A DNA stretch of 64,000 nucleotides from Heliocidaris erythrogramma (Eukaryota > Echinodermata > Echinoidea > Camarodonta > Echinometridae): contig CM046856.1 of NCBI GenBank assembly GCA_025617745.1, positions 32,792,208-32,856,207 on the forward strand, in the 5' to 3' direction. This document shows positions 32,030 to 43,098 of the stretch, piece by piece. The translations under genes were made by a program, and so were the position numbers. Below the pieces are notes generated by a model. That model worked only from the letters and a program-made list of their open reading frames with translations. It was not told where the DNA came from and did not search any database. The stretch's first letter is position 1. Every line of letters begins with the position of its first letter.

Positions 32030-34860
32030 TTTTCAATTTATACTTTAAAAAACTTTTGAATTAAAATGTTAAAATGAGATGTTATGTTCAATAATATTTG
32101 TCAATGATTTTTATAATTTTCAAGAGAAAAAAAAATAAAATAGTTATAAATTTATCATTTTACTTTACGATACAATAATATGTATTTGTGAGGTTGCTAA
32201 CGTTTTCCTGCTATATTTCGCTGCTACTGCTGTATTTCGATTTCGATCCATGTCCATACAGTGTGCATATATACCGTGTACATTATTGCTAACTTACACA
32301 TATACAGTTCTCTCTCTCGATCTGACCGCCTAAGTAGACTCAGAGTCAGAGTCAGAGCTCGACGATGGATCAATCAAGGTTTGATTTTAGTTATAAATTT
32401 AGATTAACTTATTTGAAATGATGATGAAACAAATTTGGCAATCCAGGGTAATAAAATAGAGAGAGCTGTTAGTGTTACTAGTGTTAGCATGCATGTAACG
32501 TTAATATGTTAAATTAAAAAAAAATGTTCGGATGCTGGATGGAGCGATGATGATCATGATGATGGATGGGGGATCAGATTCGGATGACCGGACACTTAAC
32601 AAAAATGAAAAAATAAGGTGGCTGGGACATAAGGAATTCTTGCCGTGATAATCATCATCGATATATTTTTCTATAAATAATATCGGGCAAACCCACAAAA
32701 TAGGGGCAGGTCGGCGTGCGCGTGCCATGTTTTACAATTACAGTGCGGAGAGGCGGCAGAGGCAAAAATGAACACATGTAACAAGTTCATAATCAAGTTC
32801 AAAACAACTTCCAAATATATTTTAAATCAAGTAATTAATGCTGTGATAATCATATTGTCCTCTTGGCTTTCAGATTTGTAGTTGTTTGATGAAAATCATA
32901 ACGATTTTGGCCAGAAATGGAGTCAAACTCGCAAATGTTTCATCGCTGAATCTGGTAGTGGTACAAGATCGTCGCCGCCGCCGCCGCCGCCGCTGGGCTA
33001 CATTTGCTTGCACACAAATGAATACAGCACGCGCAGACCGGCCCCTATTCTCCGGGTTTGCCTAATAGTAATATCGTCTAAGTTAGATCAAAATAGGTCT
33101 AACTTAGGCCTAACATTAACAAAGTTAACGTTAACCATAATGATAATTGTATTTGTAACTTGTAACTTTTCACAAACTTGAGACAAGGTCAAACTCAAAG
33201 GCAAGCATCATGATGTTTTATTTTTTTAATTTCAAGATAGAGAGAGGGAGAAGGGTTCATATTTAGTCTTGGTTCTACTATTTGTAGACCAGAATCAAAG
33301 CACTTTTAATGAGAGGTAATAATACATCTCCACAGAGTAATATATCATATGGATGGCCTTTGTTGTTTCACTCAGTGACTTTCAGTAATCACATTCATTA
33401 GTCTCATGTTGACTTTGATTGCCCTCAGATAAACTTGGCAAGGAACTAACTTGTGGCTGATCTACTTGAAGATCTAATAGAGCCTAATGTTAGAGGTCTA
33501 CATAACTCACTACAACTGTTGGAGGTGCCGGATGAAGCGGAAAGTCCTACTATAAAAGACTTTGATGAGACGTGAGAAATAAACAGGTAGGTCTAGACCT
33601 AACTAGTTGGACCTAGACTTAATAATACCAAGGAGTTACCACAGGGTATTACAGCTAAAAATTATAGGTCTGGTAATGGTAGTGGATCCAGAATCGGTTT
33701 ACTTGGGGGGGGGGGAGTTTTTTAGTTTACATTGTCCAACCAAAACAGCAACAACAACAAAAGAATTCTGAGAGAATGGACATTTCATTTGTCCTTTTCC
33801 TTTATCCACCACTGAGATCTTTTTCTTCAGTGTAATATTAAATTAGCTGTTTTTAGTGTCTTTAAAAAATCAATTATGAGATCTTTATGGAATGTTCAGA
33901 GTGATGTCAGTATAAAAAGAATTTTTTGTCCCCCTTAATTATTATATTAAACATTTCATTAATTAATGCAAACAGAAAACAAAACAAAATAAGATGTGTG
34001 AATACATTACACTTTTATTAAAATCCACAAATATTTCAGGATGGATTGTACATGCAGTTAGTATATTATCCTCTTTGAAAAGATCACGAGGGTGAGGATG
34101 AGCGTATCTCATTTTTTTTTTCTTAATACATAATAATGCTTCTCTACACGACTCTCCTTCATCTATTTTACAGATGATGATGAAGATGAAGGCTTACCGC
34201 TGAGAATGAAGACAAATTAGTGAGGAACAAATAATACTTAGCTGCTCCAGTTTTGCATGGTAGGTCTATGCTGTAAGAGTAAGATTGCTATCAGGGGTGT
34301 CGATCCGTTTTTGGATTAGGGGGGGGAGGCAAAACACCCTAATAGTACTCTACATGATTTTTTCAACACCTCTTAATTACCAGCTTATCCACGGTTACGG
34401 GGGGGGGGAATGATTTATTTGCCCTCTCAATATTATCGGGGGGGGGGGGGGAACTGCCATTGCATAATCGACGTCCCTGGTTGTTATTAGTAGCTCAATA
34501 CAATCTAGGTACACATATTTTTTTTCACATAAACATCCCAACTGAATTTTCTTGAGACTTTACTAATTTGGTTGCTTTTGAATAGCCTTGAAAATTTTAT
34601 GTGTCCAACTTTTTTCCTCTTTAAGTACTTTTGAGAATTCACGCTTATTATTCCATTTCATATAAAGAGTTGATGCTAACTGTGTTAATAGGAAGTTTCA
34701 GGGTTTTATTTTAATTCTAACTGTTGCTTGTTTAATTATCAAATACACAATGGATGCTATTTTCTAAAATCTTTCCTCTTTTCTTTCAACAGATATGGAT
34801 TTCTACTTCAGCTCTACTGTGAAATAGCCCCCTGCTTTGATCAACATGTATCTCTTCTGG
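32030..34860. other. Interior of the 5.9-kb element, no supported gene
   Basis: AT-rich with a GC-richer patch at 32680-32760 and 32960-33060. An ATG followed closely by a possible donor (32364-32378), and acceptor-like sites at 33427, 34171 and 34791, caught my eye. The joined frames hit stops at once. G tracts occur at 33707-33716, 34320-34327, 34400-34408 and 34439-34451. Confidence 0.45.
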
Positions 34861-34866
34861 GTCCGC

Positions 34867-35035
34867 TCGCTATTCAAAAGGACAGCTATTCATAGAAAAC
34901 CACTATATTCATTTAACAGACGTTATGAATAGCAGTTCTTATGAATAGTTATGAATAATGGTAATTTGTCTATTTAGAAGGACCGCTATTCATTTAGTCA
35001 CGCATTATGAATAAGCGGTCCTTATGAATAGCGAG
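34867..35035. mobile_element. 169-bp MITE with CTCGCTATTCA ends
   Basis: The left end CTCGCTATTCAAAAGGACAG and the complement of the right end CTCGCTATTCATAAGGACCG are near-identical over about 29 bases. The interior is made of further direct and inverted copies of ATGAATAGC and GGACCGCTATTCAT. It abuts, and may split, the tRNA-like head of the following SINE. Confidence 0.8.
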
Positions 35036-35270
35036 ACTGTGGATCATATGGTTCACGGTTCGAATCCTGCCGCAGCGCTAATGGCAAAACAGTCATCTAC
35101 ATTTGTCACTCTCCACCCAGGTGAAGTAAATGGGTACCAGTTGGGAGAAATTGCTTAAATGCCTTAGCGCCTTTCATGGCGGCTCGGCTAAAGCTGCGGT
35201 ATTTAAAGGGCAGAGAGTATATTTGTATAGTAGTTGCGCTATATAAATGGACATACATGTATATTATTAT
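35036..35270 (+). mobile_element. tRNA-derived SINE (plus strand), head truncated
   Basis: Box B-like ACGGTTCGAATCCTGCC is followed by CACTCTCCACCCAGGTG, AATGGGTACCAGTTGG, GCTTAAATGCCTTAGCGCC, TGCGCTATATAAATGGACAT and a short ATT tail. The same body order occurs in the minus-strand SINEs at 42113-42390 and 62565-62885. The 5' tRNA half is displaced by the MITE ending at 35035. Confidence 0.8.
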
Positions 35271-36465
35271 AATTAGAATGACTGAACAGGAGTTTAAAGT
35301 TCTTCAATTATATCTTGAGCATTTTACCCACCCCCTCCCCATTTCAAATGTTGTAGTCACATGCAGCCATTTTGTTATAGTAGCTCGTTATTGTGAGGAG
35401 GTCTTCCTCTTCTGTGTGGCCTATATAGTGAGATTACAGGGCCCCTAAATGATATTAAGATAAGCACTGCCAGGGCCACTCCTTTATTAAATCTGCCCGG
35501 AGTGTATCACAAACTAATAATAATCTTATCTGATTCTATGAATTTATAAATTATTAAGTAAATTATTATTTTATTCATTATCTACTGAGAAAATCCATAC
35601 TATTCAACACTTCATTTGACTTGAAACTAATTAGATCTCTATGTGTGTTCCTCCTGCCCCTTTTTTATAGTTAGATTTATAATTAGTAACATGCAATATA
35701 CATGTACCAACCTAAAAGGAGATGGATCATTTAAAGAGTTCTTACAAACTGTCAAAATTATCTTTGTTTTTTAAGAGTAAAATTGTTTTCATTGGTGTGT
35801 GTTGAACAGAATTAGATGGTCATTTATTTGTTATGTCATTTTCTTCTTTGTAGGGGTGTAGTGGGTAAATAATCTTTAAATTGTAATTCAAATAATTTAC
35901 TTCTTGGAAAGGGATTGAAATTAATACGTATGATTCATTTAGATTGAAATTTTTTTTTTTTTAATGCATGTACATGTACATAATTTGTACAGAATATTAT
36001 TTGACCTTGACAAGTCGGCTGTGATGGAACTATATTGTATTGTAGTATATGAAAAAAGTGTATGACTGCAGATGAATTATATAAATTATGTTGGATTTTT
36101 AAAGGAGAAGAAGTAAACGTGTATTTAAGAAGTAAGACAATGTCTAAACTTCTCTGAAAACTGTCCTCATTTCTGCATGCAAGAAAATATTCATTAAAAA
36201 GTAAAAAAATATAAACGTATTTCTGAATCGACGTGTATAAACTATTGTACCTTAAATCTTGATTGTGAGAAAGATATACATGTAATTGAAAATTATTCTG
36301 TGAACATGATAAAGGTCCTTTCACATTATATCAATGAAATGAACCATATAGGAGAGGTGAATGAACCAGGACGTGTGATCAAGGTGTATGTATGAGATAG
36401 AGAGGGAAGACAAAAAAGATGAGAAAAGCGAAACTGAGAAGATATGGTGAAAAGGAAAGAGAGAA

Positions 36466-36817
36466 GGGCGGATCCAGGGGACACTTCCGGCCCCTGCCCC
36501 CCCCCCCCCCTTTGGAAGAAAAGTATGCATTTTGTGCCCCCTTTTAGAATGAAGACCTTTTTTCTTTTTTTTTTGCTTGTAAGCAAATTATGGAGGGGAA
36601 ACTGAACCCCCATAACGCCCCCCCCCCCCCACCCACTGAGCAAATTTTGAAGGTCGGCGAAATTTTGTTGTTTTGACAAACGCCCCCCCCCCCCCCCCCC
36701 CCCAGATCGAGCGACTTTTCGAGAAGCTGGTGAGACCACAATACGGTCTACCTTGACAAACATTCATTTGTGTGCCCCCTCTTACATGTCTTATACTCAA
36801 TCCTGGATCCGTCCCTG
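36466..36817 (+). mobile_element. hAT-like GC-tract MITE, copy b (complete)
   Basis: Runs from GGGCGGATCCAGGGG to CCTGGATCCGTCCCTG, with terminal inverted repeats of about 14 bp. It is collinear with copy c (60964-61275) over its whole length but has extra sequence between two poly-C tracts (TTTTGAAGGTCGGCGAAA). The poly-C tracts are at 36498-36511, 36618-36630 and 36684-36703. The Gly-rich minus-strand frames here are artefacts of these tracts. Confidence 0.88.
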
Positions 36818-37769
36818 GGTGAGGTCTGAATAGAAGTCGTGGCGATGTCCAATTAAATTTAGCTTAACCCCTCTAAAAATAATAACAATGAAATAGGTTA
36901 ATAAATGAATATATACATAAATAAATACACACCTAATATTAATAATATTGATTATTAATTAATTTAAAAAAAGTAAATATTTCAATAAATGAATAAAAAA
37001 TAATACAAAATATAAATCATGAATAACCAAAAAATTAATGAATAGAAAAACTTTTTTAATAAAAGATAATATGAATTGAATTATTCATGTCGAAATTTCC
37101 AATTTCCAATTAAATCCCTGCAGCAAGAATCATTGGTTTGCTTTAACATTGTTGTTGTTGCTGGTATTTTTTATGGATGTGTTAGCCGTTATCATAAATT
37201 ATGAAATATTCATGCCCTGACAGCACAGCTACGTCCTCGGGCACGTCCAGGGCAGCGAGATGGTATGACGCTCGGTACCTTTCCCTCGCCTTGCCCAGCC
37301 GCCTACGCTGACGCTAGCTAGGACTGTATACCGTTAACAAGCTCAGCAGACGACGCATTCATTCATACCGCATTTTGATGGATCAGCGAATGGATTTTAT
37401 TTAATTTCAGCAGTACGCCCGCAGCGGGAGAGAGGTTACCCCTATCCCGAAATGCATTGCGAGTGGTCACAAAATCAGCTTGCCGAAAACGTCATGAATT
37501 TAGCACACTGGTACAATCACTGATCACAAAAGTGCCGATTTACGATAAGATTATAGATTATAGAAATAAAATTTACACGGTATCATGAATGAATAATGTT
37601 TCAAATAATGTATTCTTGCATTACATATTTTTTTTTTAATCTGCATCTATTCGTAGTATCTCCTTTTGTCTTCATGTCGCTATCAATTCATCATTGTATT
37701 ACTTCGATTTATGGTTTTGTTGGCATGCCTACCAAAATGTGCGCGCACTTCAACTGCTTGCGCGTAAGA

Positions 37770-37825
37770 AGTGAACCTTCCTCATAGCAAGACTGCAAAG
37801 TGTTGCCGCCCTCTACGTTCGTTGG
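37770..37825 (-). repeat. Right 56-bp inverted-repeat arm
   Basis: Starts AGTGAACCTTCCTCATAGC and ends CGTTCGTTGG; exact complement of 31907-31962. Confidence 0.95.
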
Positions 37826-37834
37826 GAAAACCCT

Positions 37835-38000
37835 CCTCCCTGCAACCACCCCCTGGGCAGCTGCGTGCTCATCACCAATTTCGCACTCTTCGCGTACCCC
37901 ACAACCGCCCCCACCTAAAATGAAATCCTGGCTATGCGGTTGGATCCTTCACGTGTGGCCGCCTCCTTATTGAAAAATCCTGGCTACGCCTCTCTCAAAA
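37835..38000. repeat. Satellite remnant and MITE end
   Basis: CTCCTCCCTGCAACCACCCCC continues the satellite consensus interrupted at 31897 (quoted here in part). It is followed by two copies of AATCCTGGCTA(T/C)GC, the complement of a GCGTAGCCAGGATT MITE end. Confidence 0.6.
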
Positions 38001-38182
38001 TATTCGGGCAAAGGTCATATCATATTCCATGTATTCGGGCAGCGAGGTTCCCGAATATGCAATGATATTGTTATTGTATATTGTATTAAATTGTCTCTTT
38101 TTCTCTTTTACTCGCTTGCTTAATTAAATTACTCGCCAAAATTGTGACTTTGGAAAGTTGATATTCGGGCAAGAGGTGTCAG

Positions 38183-38213
<31 letters not shown>
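38183..38213. repeat. 31-base poly-C homopolymer
   Basis: An uninterrupted run of 31 C, the longest homopolymer in the window. Its true length is uncertain because such tracts are hard to sequence. Confidence 0.9.
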
Positions 38214-38216
<3 letters not shown>

Positions 38217-39060
38217 CAAAATGCACCCATACGCCGAAATGATAATGAGGGAATTTGGAATATGAGTAAGACGCCCTATTTCAACCACTAGTACCTCCTT
38301 GGTCGGACTTGTTTCTTGAGATACAGTAGGTTATACATTCTAATCACAAGCACCTGCTATTAAAAGTCGAAGGTTATTACAGACATTATGCATGCAACTG
38401 TAGGGCCGTGTTTGAGCAACTGTTGAACAATGTTTGCCAATGTTAGAGATTTGGGAAAAACTGCCCAACAGTTGGACAAATATTAGGCAAACATTGCCTA
38501 ACAATTGGAGGGGGGGGGGGGGGTTGCAGTGTAACTTAAATTAATATTTTCCCTGAATCTTGAGCAAAATTTACCCGACTTCTGTATGGCAAAATTTCCC
38601 TCATAGATTTCGACCAACCTTTCTTTGTCCAACTATTTTTCCCCAACATGAAAGAGGAACTCATTCCCAATTATCCAACTACGAGGCAAATATTCCCAAC
38701 CTAGATTTAACCAGTGCTGTTGGTAAATATGTGCCCAACAGTTGTATAAATTTATTTGCCACAGATTGGTGAAAGCCTTAGGCGATCAGTTCGTTAAAAA
38801 ATGCTCATAATTGGGCATTTTTTTTTTACCAACCATGATTACCCAACATAATTTAACCAACATTTTAAGAGTGGGATGAGCACATGTCAGCCGATAAAAA
38901 GTAATGATTGACCTTGATCATGTTAGCAAGTCCAACCGTCTTTTATCGGTTTTACTATATTATGTTTGCCTTTGGAAATCTTGAAATGACAGCCAATTAT
39001 GATCGTATTTTCATGTCAGTTATACCAAGGAGGTACTAAGAGTAATCTGTCACCGATTCA
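38214..39060. other. No gene; repeated CCCAACA(A/G)TTG words
   Basis: From 38400 to 38860 there are many variants of CCAACAGTTG, GCCTAACAATTGG and their complements around a G tract (38507-38522). This suggests another decayed inverted-repeat element whose ends I cannot fix. Confidence 0.4.
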
Positions 39061-39066
39061 AATTAA

Positions 39067-39245
39067 AAATCATTTAAAAGTGGAACATCTTATCAAAATC
39101 TTTCGGTATCTATTTTTAAAAATACACTGAAAAGGTAGGCCTATACTTTATCTTGTGAATCATTTAAAGGGGGAACATCTTATCAAAATCCTTCGGTATT
39201 TATTTTTAAAATACACTGAAAAAGTAGGCCTATACTTTATCATGT
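39067..39245. repeat. Tandem duplication of ~95 bp
   Basis: AATCATTTAAAAGTGGAACATC...TAGGCCTATACTTTATC at 39067-39155 is repeated with a few changes at 39161-39245. Confidence 0.85.
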
Positions 39246-39749
39246 TGATTATTAACTTAACGTTTGGTATTTCTACTAATTCAGTTAAACCCAAAGCCCG
39301 GTTTAAAGTCATGTATAACAATATGAAAATAAAACTGAAACCTCGGTCTAGCCTCCTTCAAGTTCACACCCAGGGTCGGGTTTAAATTCTAGAAGAATAC
39401 AGGCCTTAAACCACACATTACGTGTAAAAGGGAAATTTTCACATTAAGTAAATTATACAAATTAACAAAACAAGCTTACATAATCAATATGCTACAAGGT
39501 AAGCCCATTTATAAAAAGAGAAATGTGAAGTGTTTTTCCCCCCAAGTGTGCTAGGACAAACATTTTCAATTGAAAATACAAGTGGATGGATTATGTGTAT
39601 CCAAGCACGGTGAATTTCGATCGGTTTTTTTTTGCAGTCTCTTTCTTCCTTGTTTGTTTGGGATATTTTTTAAGGTTCATAAGACTCATAAGCTTGTTTT
39701 TTTTTCTTTCTCTCTCTCTCTCTTTCCACTATTGTTTTCTCATTTCTTC

Positions 39750-39885
39750 TAAATAATAATAATAATGATAATAATAATGATAATAATAATAATAATAGTA
39801 ATAATAATAATAATCAACGTTATAAAAACAATAATCATAATAACATTGATAACAGTTATAATAATAATAATAATAATAATGGTCA
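39750..39885. repeat. (AAT)n-rich microsatellite
   Basis: Imperfect AATAATAATGATAAT repeats over about 130 bases. Confidence 0.9.
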
Positions 39886-40199
39886 TTTATTTTAAAAAAA
39901 ACTTAAAAATCTAGCTCCGTGGAAAAAGGTAGGTCCTCAGTTTTTATTATTACATGGCTTTATCACTCATCTCTCTATGCATCTCTCCTTCTATCTTCGG
40001 AATGGTATTATGAATAAGGAAAGTTTTATTGGTCACATTTACATAGTAATCATGTGCCTTTAACAAAAATGATAAAAATCTTTAAACCGAAACTCCTTTC
40101 ACACCCATATATGATTCTTGAGATGGTGATTATCACCCACTGTCTTTGTTTAAAGGCTCCGGGTTAAAACTTCATAAGTTGTACAGCTCTTAGTGATGA

Positions 40200-40523
40200 A
40201 ACAAAATTCACAAAACATCATTCTGCCCAACAACCATGTCTACACCACTCTTCTTCGAAATATCCACGAATATCGGAATAGTTTTACTCCATGAATGTAT
40301 TTTTTTACTTAACCAACCGATATCAATTTGTACAACATAACGGATCAAAGTCTCCATTATCACAAATAGTCTGTGGGGTGCCACAGGGATCTGTATTAGG
40401 TGCAACGTTGTTCCAACAAAATTCACAAAACATCATTCTGCCCAACAACCATGTCTACACCACTCTTCTTCGAAATATCCACGAATATCGGAATAGTTTT
40501 ACTCCATGAATGTATTTTGTTTT
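40200..40523 (+). mobile_element. LINE reverse-transcriptase fragment between ~105-bp direct repeats
   Basis: The central 40305-40416 translates to NRYQFVQHNGSKSPLSQIV followed by CGVPQGSVLG, the LINE reverse-transcriptase motif B. The flanking sequences 40200-40304 and 40417-40522 (AACAAAATTCACAAAACATC to CTCCATGAATGTATTTT) are the same. The duplication is much longer than a normal LINE target duplication. Confidence 0.75.
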
Positions 40524-40529
40524 TATCCG

Positions 40530-41920
40530 TGAATAAATTAAATAAACAAACAAACAATTCTATAATCATGATTAAGATTTTCGATAAAATCAACGATTTT
40601 TATTAATTGCGTAAGAAAGTTTCCCTTGTTAAACTGTGCTTCTGAATACTTGAGTTAACATAGAATTATACAATGGAAATGGCGGTCACGGAAAGTACAA
40701 TTGTATGATAAATTTGAAGGAAAGATTCTGTCACTTTATTGCATTTGGCATAAAACATATAAAACACCGATCAATCAATATGAATATAATGTAAAATATA
40801 GAAATAATCATAATACCTAAAGTTAGTACTGTTTAGTTCAATGGCTATAGTCACTCCATTACAATGAAAACAATGATATCGGTATCCTGTCATTCAATCC
40901 TGCTTCTCATGAAATGATGCCTTTTAAAATATCTTAGAATTAATAAATTCTTCCTTTTTTAATTTTAGGTGATAAAAAGTAAAAAATAAGTTTTAAGCAT
41001 AAGATTAATATAAAGAGATACCACTTTATCAATAATGAAAACCTTCTCCGTAATTGAGAATGTATTCATAACAACTTAAAGATTAAAATACACTTGACTC
41101 AATACATGGACGAGGTGGAGTTAGACTTCTTGTTTCCAATACATGTACTTTGAATTTTAATTTATTAAAGAAGTGATCTTCTCAATAAAGATTGCAGTAA
41201 TGAGTCGCTTTTTATTGAAATACTACACTGTAAAAACTGAAGTGCTGTATATAGCACTTTGAGGGCATGCATAGGGACTGCACTCATAGTGCTAATTGTA
41301 ATGCACACAGCGTGCTATTTCAGTACTTTCACGGGAGCTGGACCGGCTCCTTAAACTGCTAACATTCATTTTAAAAAATGTGACCGTGGGGAGCCTCGAA
41401 CCAGGTTCCGCTGATTGAGAGGCGCTGACGTTACCGAAAGACTAACGAATGCTTCTTGCAGTCCCCACTCAGTATTATTTAGGGTACGCGTATGCTTGTT
41501 CCCTCCCTTTGAAAGCACCCCCCTATCTCAGGGCTGCCAAAATTTCTGAACCCCCCTATCGCGGGCTTTGCGCGGGCTTTTCCTGCCTTGGAGAACTCCC
41601 TAAATGCAGAACACTGCTCGATGTACCCCCTATCTCAGGTGAGCTCTCATTCCCACCCCATATCTCAGGACAGACACCAACCCCCCACCCAAGTACGCTG
41701 TCATTACAATACCTTGGAAGAGATGTTTTTTATGTTCAAAATGGTATCTCAGAACTCAATGCAGTCATAAGAAACCAAACAAAAAATGAAATAATCCTGG
41801 CTGAATGAGCTATCAAAACTAGCAGGAATTTTCAGGAATTTGATCCTGGGATTTGATCAATTTTTCAAGATATTTCATAACCCCCTTTTTTAATTTCTCA
41901 GGTGTCGAAGAGAGAGAGAT
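40530..41920. other. No recognisable gene
   Basis: AT-rich spacer. 41226-41370 carries CACTGTAAAAACTGAAGTGC and inverted TAGCAC(T) motifs that look like a decayed MITE. The open frame at 41449-41808 is Pro-rich low complexity with repeated TATCTCAGG words and no domain. Confidence 0.45.
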
Positions 41921-42112
41921 TTTCATTTAATATCAAAACACCGAGAAATTTCGTGATCAGTTCATGAGAATACACTTACCGTTTATACTGTTTACAAAAT
42001 GCAGGTAGAAAACCTGCCTAAAACGTTTCTATTTACATTTTTTTAAATTCAGTTTAGCTGCTTTCTCGGTTATTTTTGCAGCCCTTAACAGCATGAACAA
42101 CATGGATTGACA

Positions 42113-42390
42113 TTATAATAATTATAATGATAAACCGTTCTTGGATGATAATACCGTCCCCTATGCGCTTCCAAAGGTTTGGATATTATTACCCCGGCAT
42201 TAGCTCCGGCGGCCGTTATCAGCGCACCGTGCATTTCAAGGAATAAATCCTGCCAGGTACCCATTTAAACACATCGGTGGAGAGTGGCAAATGTACATTG
42301 CCAAAAGACACTAGTGCCGGGCTGGGATTCGAACCCTAAACCCTTGGATTGAGAGTCAAGTGAATGAACCACTATACCACGACATCTCCT
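42113..42390 (-). mobile_element. tRNA-derived SINE (minus strand), in duplication copy 1
   Basis: The minus-strand head has a perfect box A, TGGTATAGTGG, and box B, GGTTCGAATCC. The body has CACTCTCCACCGATGTG, AATGGGTACCTGGCAGG, ATTTATTCCTTGAAATGC and GGAGCTAATGCCGGGGTAAT, and the tail is ATTATAATTATTATAATG. It is present in both copies of the segmental duplication, so it predates that event. Confidence 0.88.
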
Positions 42391-42768
42391 TGTCATAACA
42401 CCCGTTTCAATTCATGTTCATTTTCACATCCCATTATAATAAGTCATAATACAAAATAATATCATTGTGTGGAATACAAAATCCCGTAACGACATGTAAC
42501 AAAAGAAAAAAAGGAGATCGAAAGACATACGGAGAAACCTATAAAGCCAAATAAGACAAAAGTTTGGGTGAAATAGGAGGGAATCCAGTAAAATTGAGAT
42601 TCCCTTAAGTGAGAGTAGGACGACGTCTTCAGACGTAGAGATAATTTGAATGAGGAAAACTCTTACAATGCCATCAAGTTTACACAAGTATATCACATTG
42701 TGAGACAGTATTTTTCAGTCATTTGGCCTGTTTTAATTGCTCTTTTCGAGGCAAAAAAAACGGGGAGC

Positions 42769-43098
42769 ACTCGTATTTCCGAAGGTTCATAATTCCGAAC
42801 CTTCGTAATTCCGAAACGCAAATTTCCCATAGCAGGGGGTCCATAATTCCGAAAATGAAATAGGGTTCGTAATTCCGAACATTTGATGCACTACTCCGAA
42901 GGTTCGTAATTCCGAAAATGCTATCGAGCCCTACATAACTTTTCGGAATTACGCACCTTCGGACATAAAGTACATATGAACCCTTTTTCATTTCCGAAAT
43001 TATGAACCCTATTTTATTTTCGGAATTACGAACCGTCTGAGTAACGAACCTTCGGAAATACGAACCTTCAGAATTATGAACCTTCGGAAAACGTAACC
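42769..43098. mobile_element. TTCCGAA palindromic element, copy 3, with inferable empty site
   Basis: The left half has ATTTCCGAAGGTTCATAATT and AACCTTCGTAATTCCGAA; the right half has the complementary ACCTTCGGAAATACGAACC and TTCGGAAAACG. The two halves fold around 42930. The duplicated sequence at 63270-63285 reads GAGGCAAACATTACTGTATC with no element, the empty-site equivalent of the junctions GAGGCAAA and ACTGTATCAC here. Confidence 0.85.

Larger units (their letters stand above)
31898..37826. mobile_element. 5.9-kb element bounded by a perfect 56-bp inverted repeat
   Basis: The arm 31907-31962 is the exact reverse complement of 37770-37825. The satellite that precedes it (ending GGGGGAAAACCCC) resumes right after it (AAAACCCTCCTCCCTGC), so the intervening DNA is an insertion. 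The bases AAAACCCC (31890-31897) and AAAACCCT (37827-37834) look like an 8-bp target duplication. The interior holds no transposase or other long ORF. It contains a weaker inverted repeat (32683-32726 against 33021-33065), a (CCG)n tract at 32969-32990, a SINE, two MITEs and several pyrimidine-tract/CAG sites that resemble splice acceptors but do not join into an open frame. Confidence 0.8.

Noticed and set aside
32364-34850. ATG with nearby donor and three CAG acceptors inside the 5.9-kb element, suggesting a spliced gene
   Set aside because: The phases give immediate stop codons at each junction I tried; no domain appears in the joined frames.
36326-36800. Gly-rich and Pro-rich minus-strand frames
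   Set aside because: The poly-Gly comes from C homopolymers inside a MITE; frames are an artefact of base composition.
41449-41808. 119-codon Pro/Leu-rich plus-strand frame
   Set aside because: Built on repeated CCCTATCTCAGG-like words and GC-tract sequence; no domain or splice signals.
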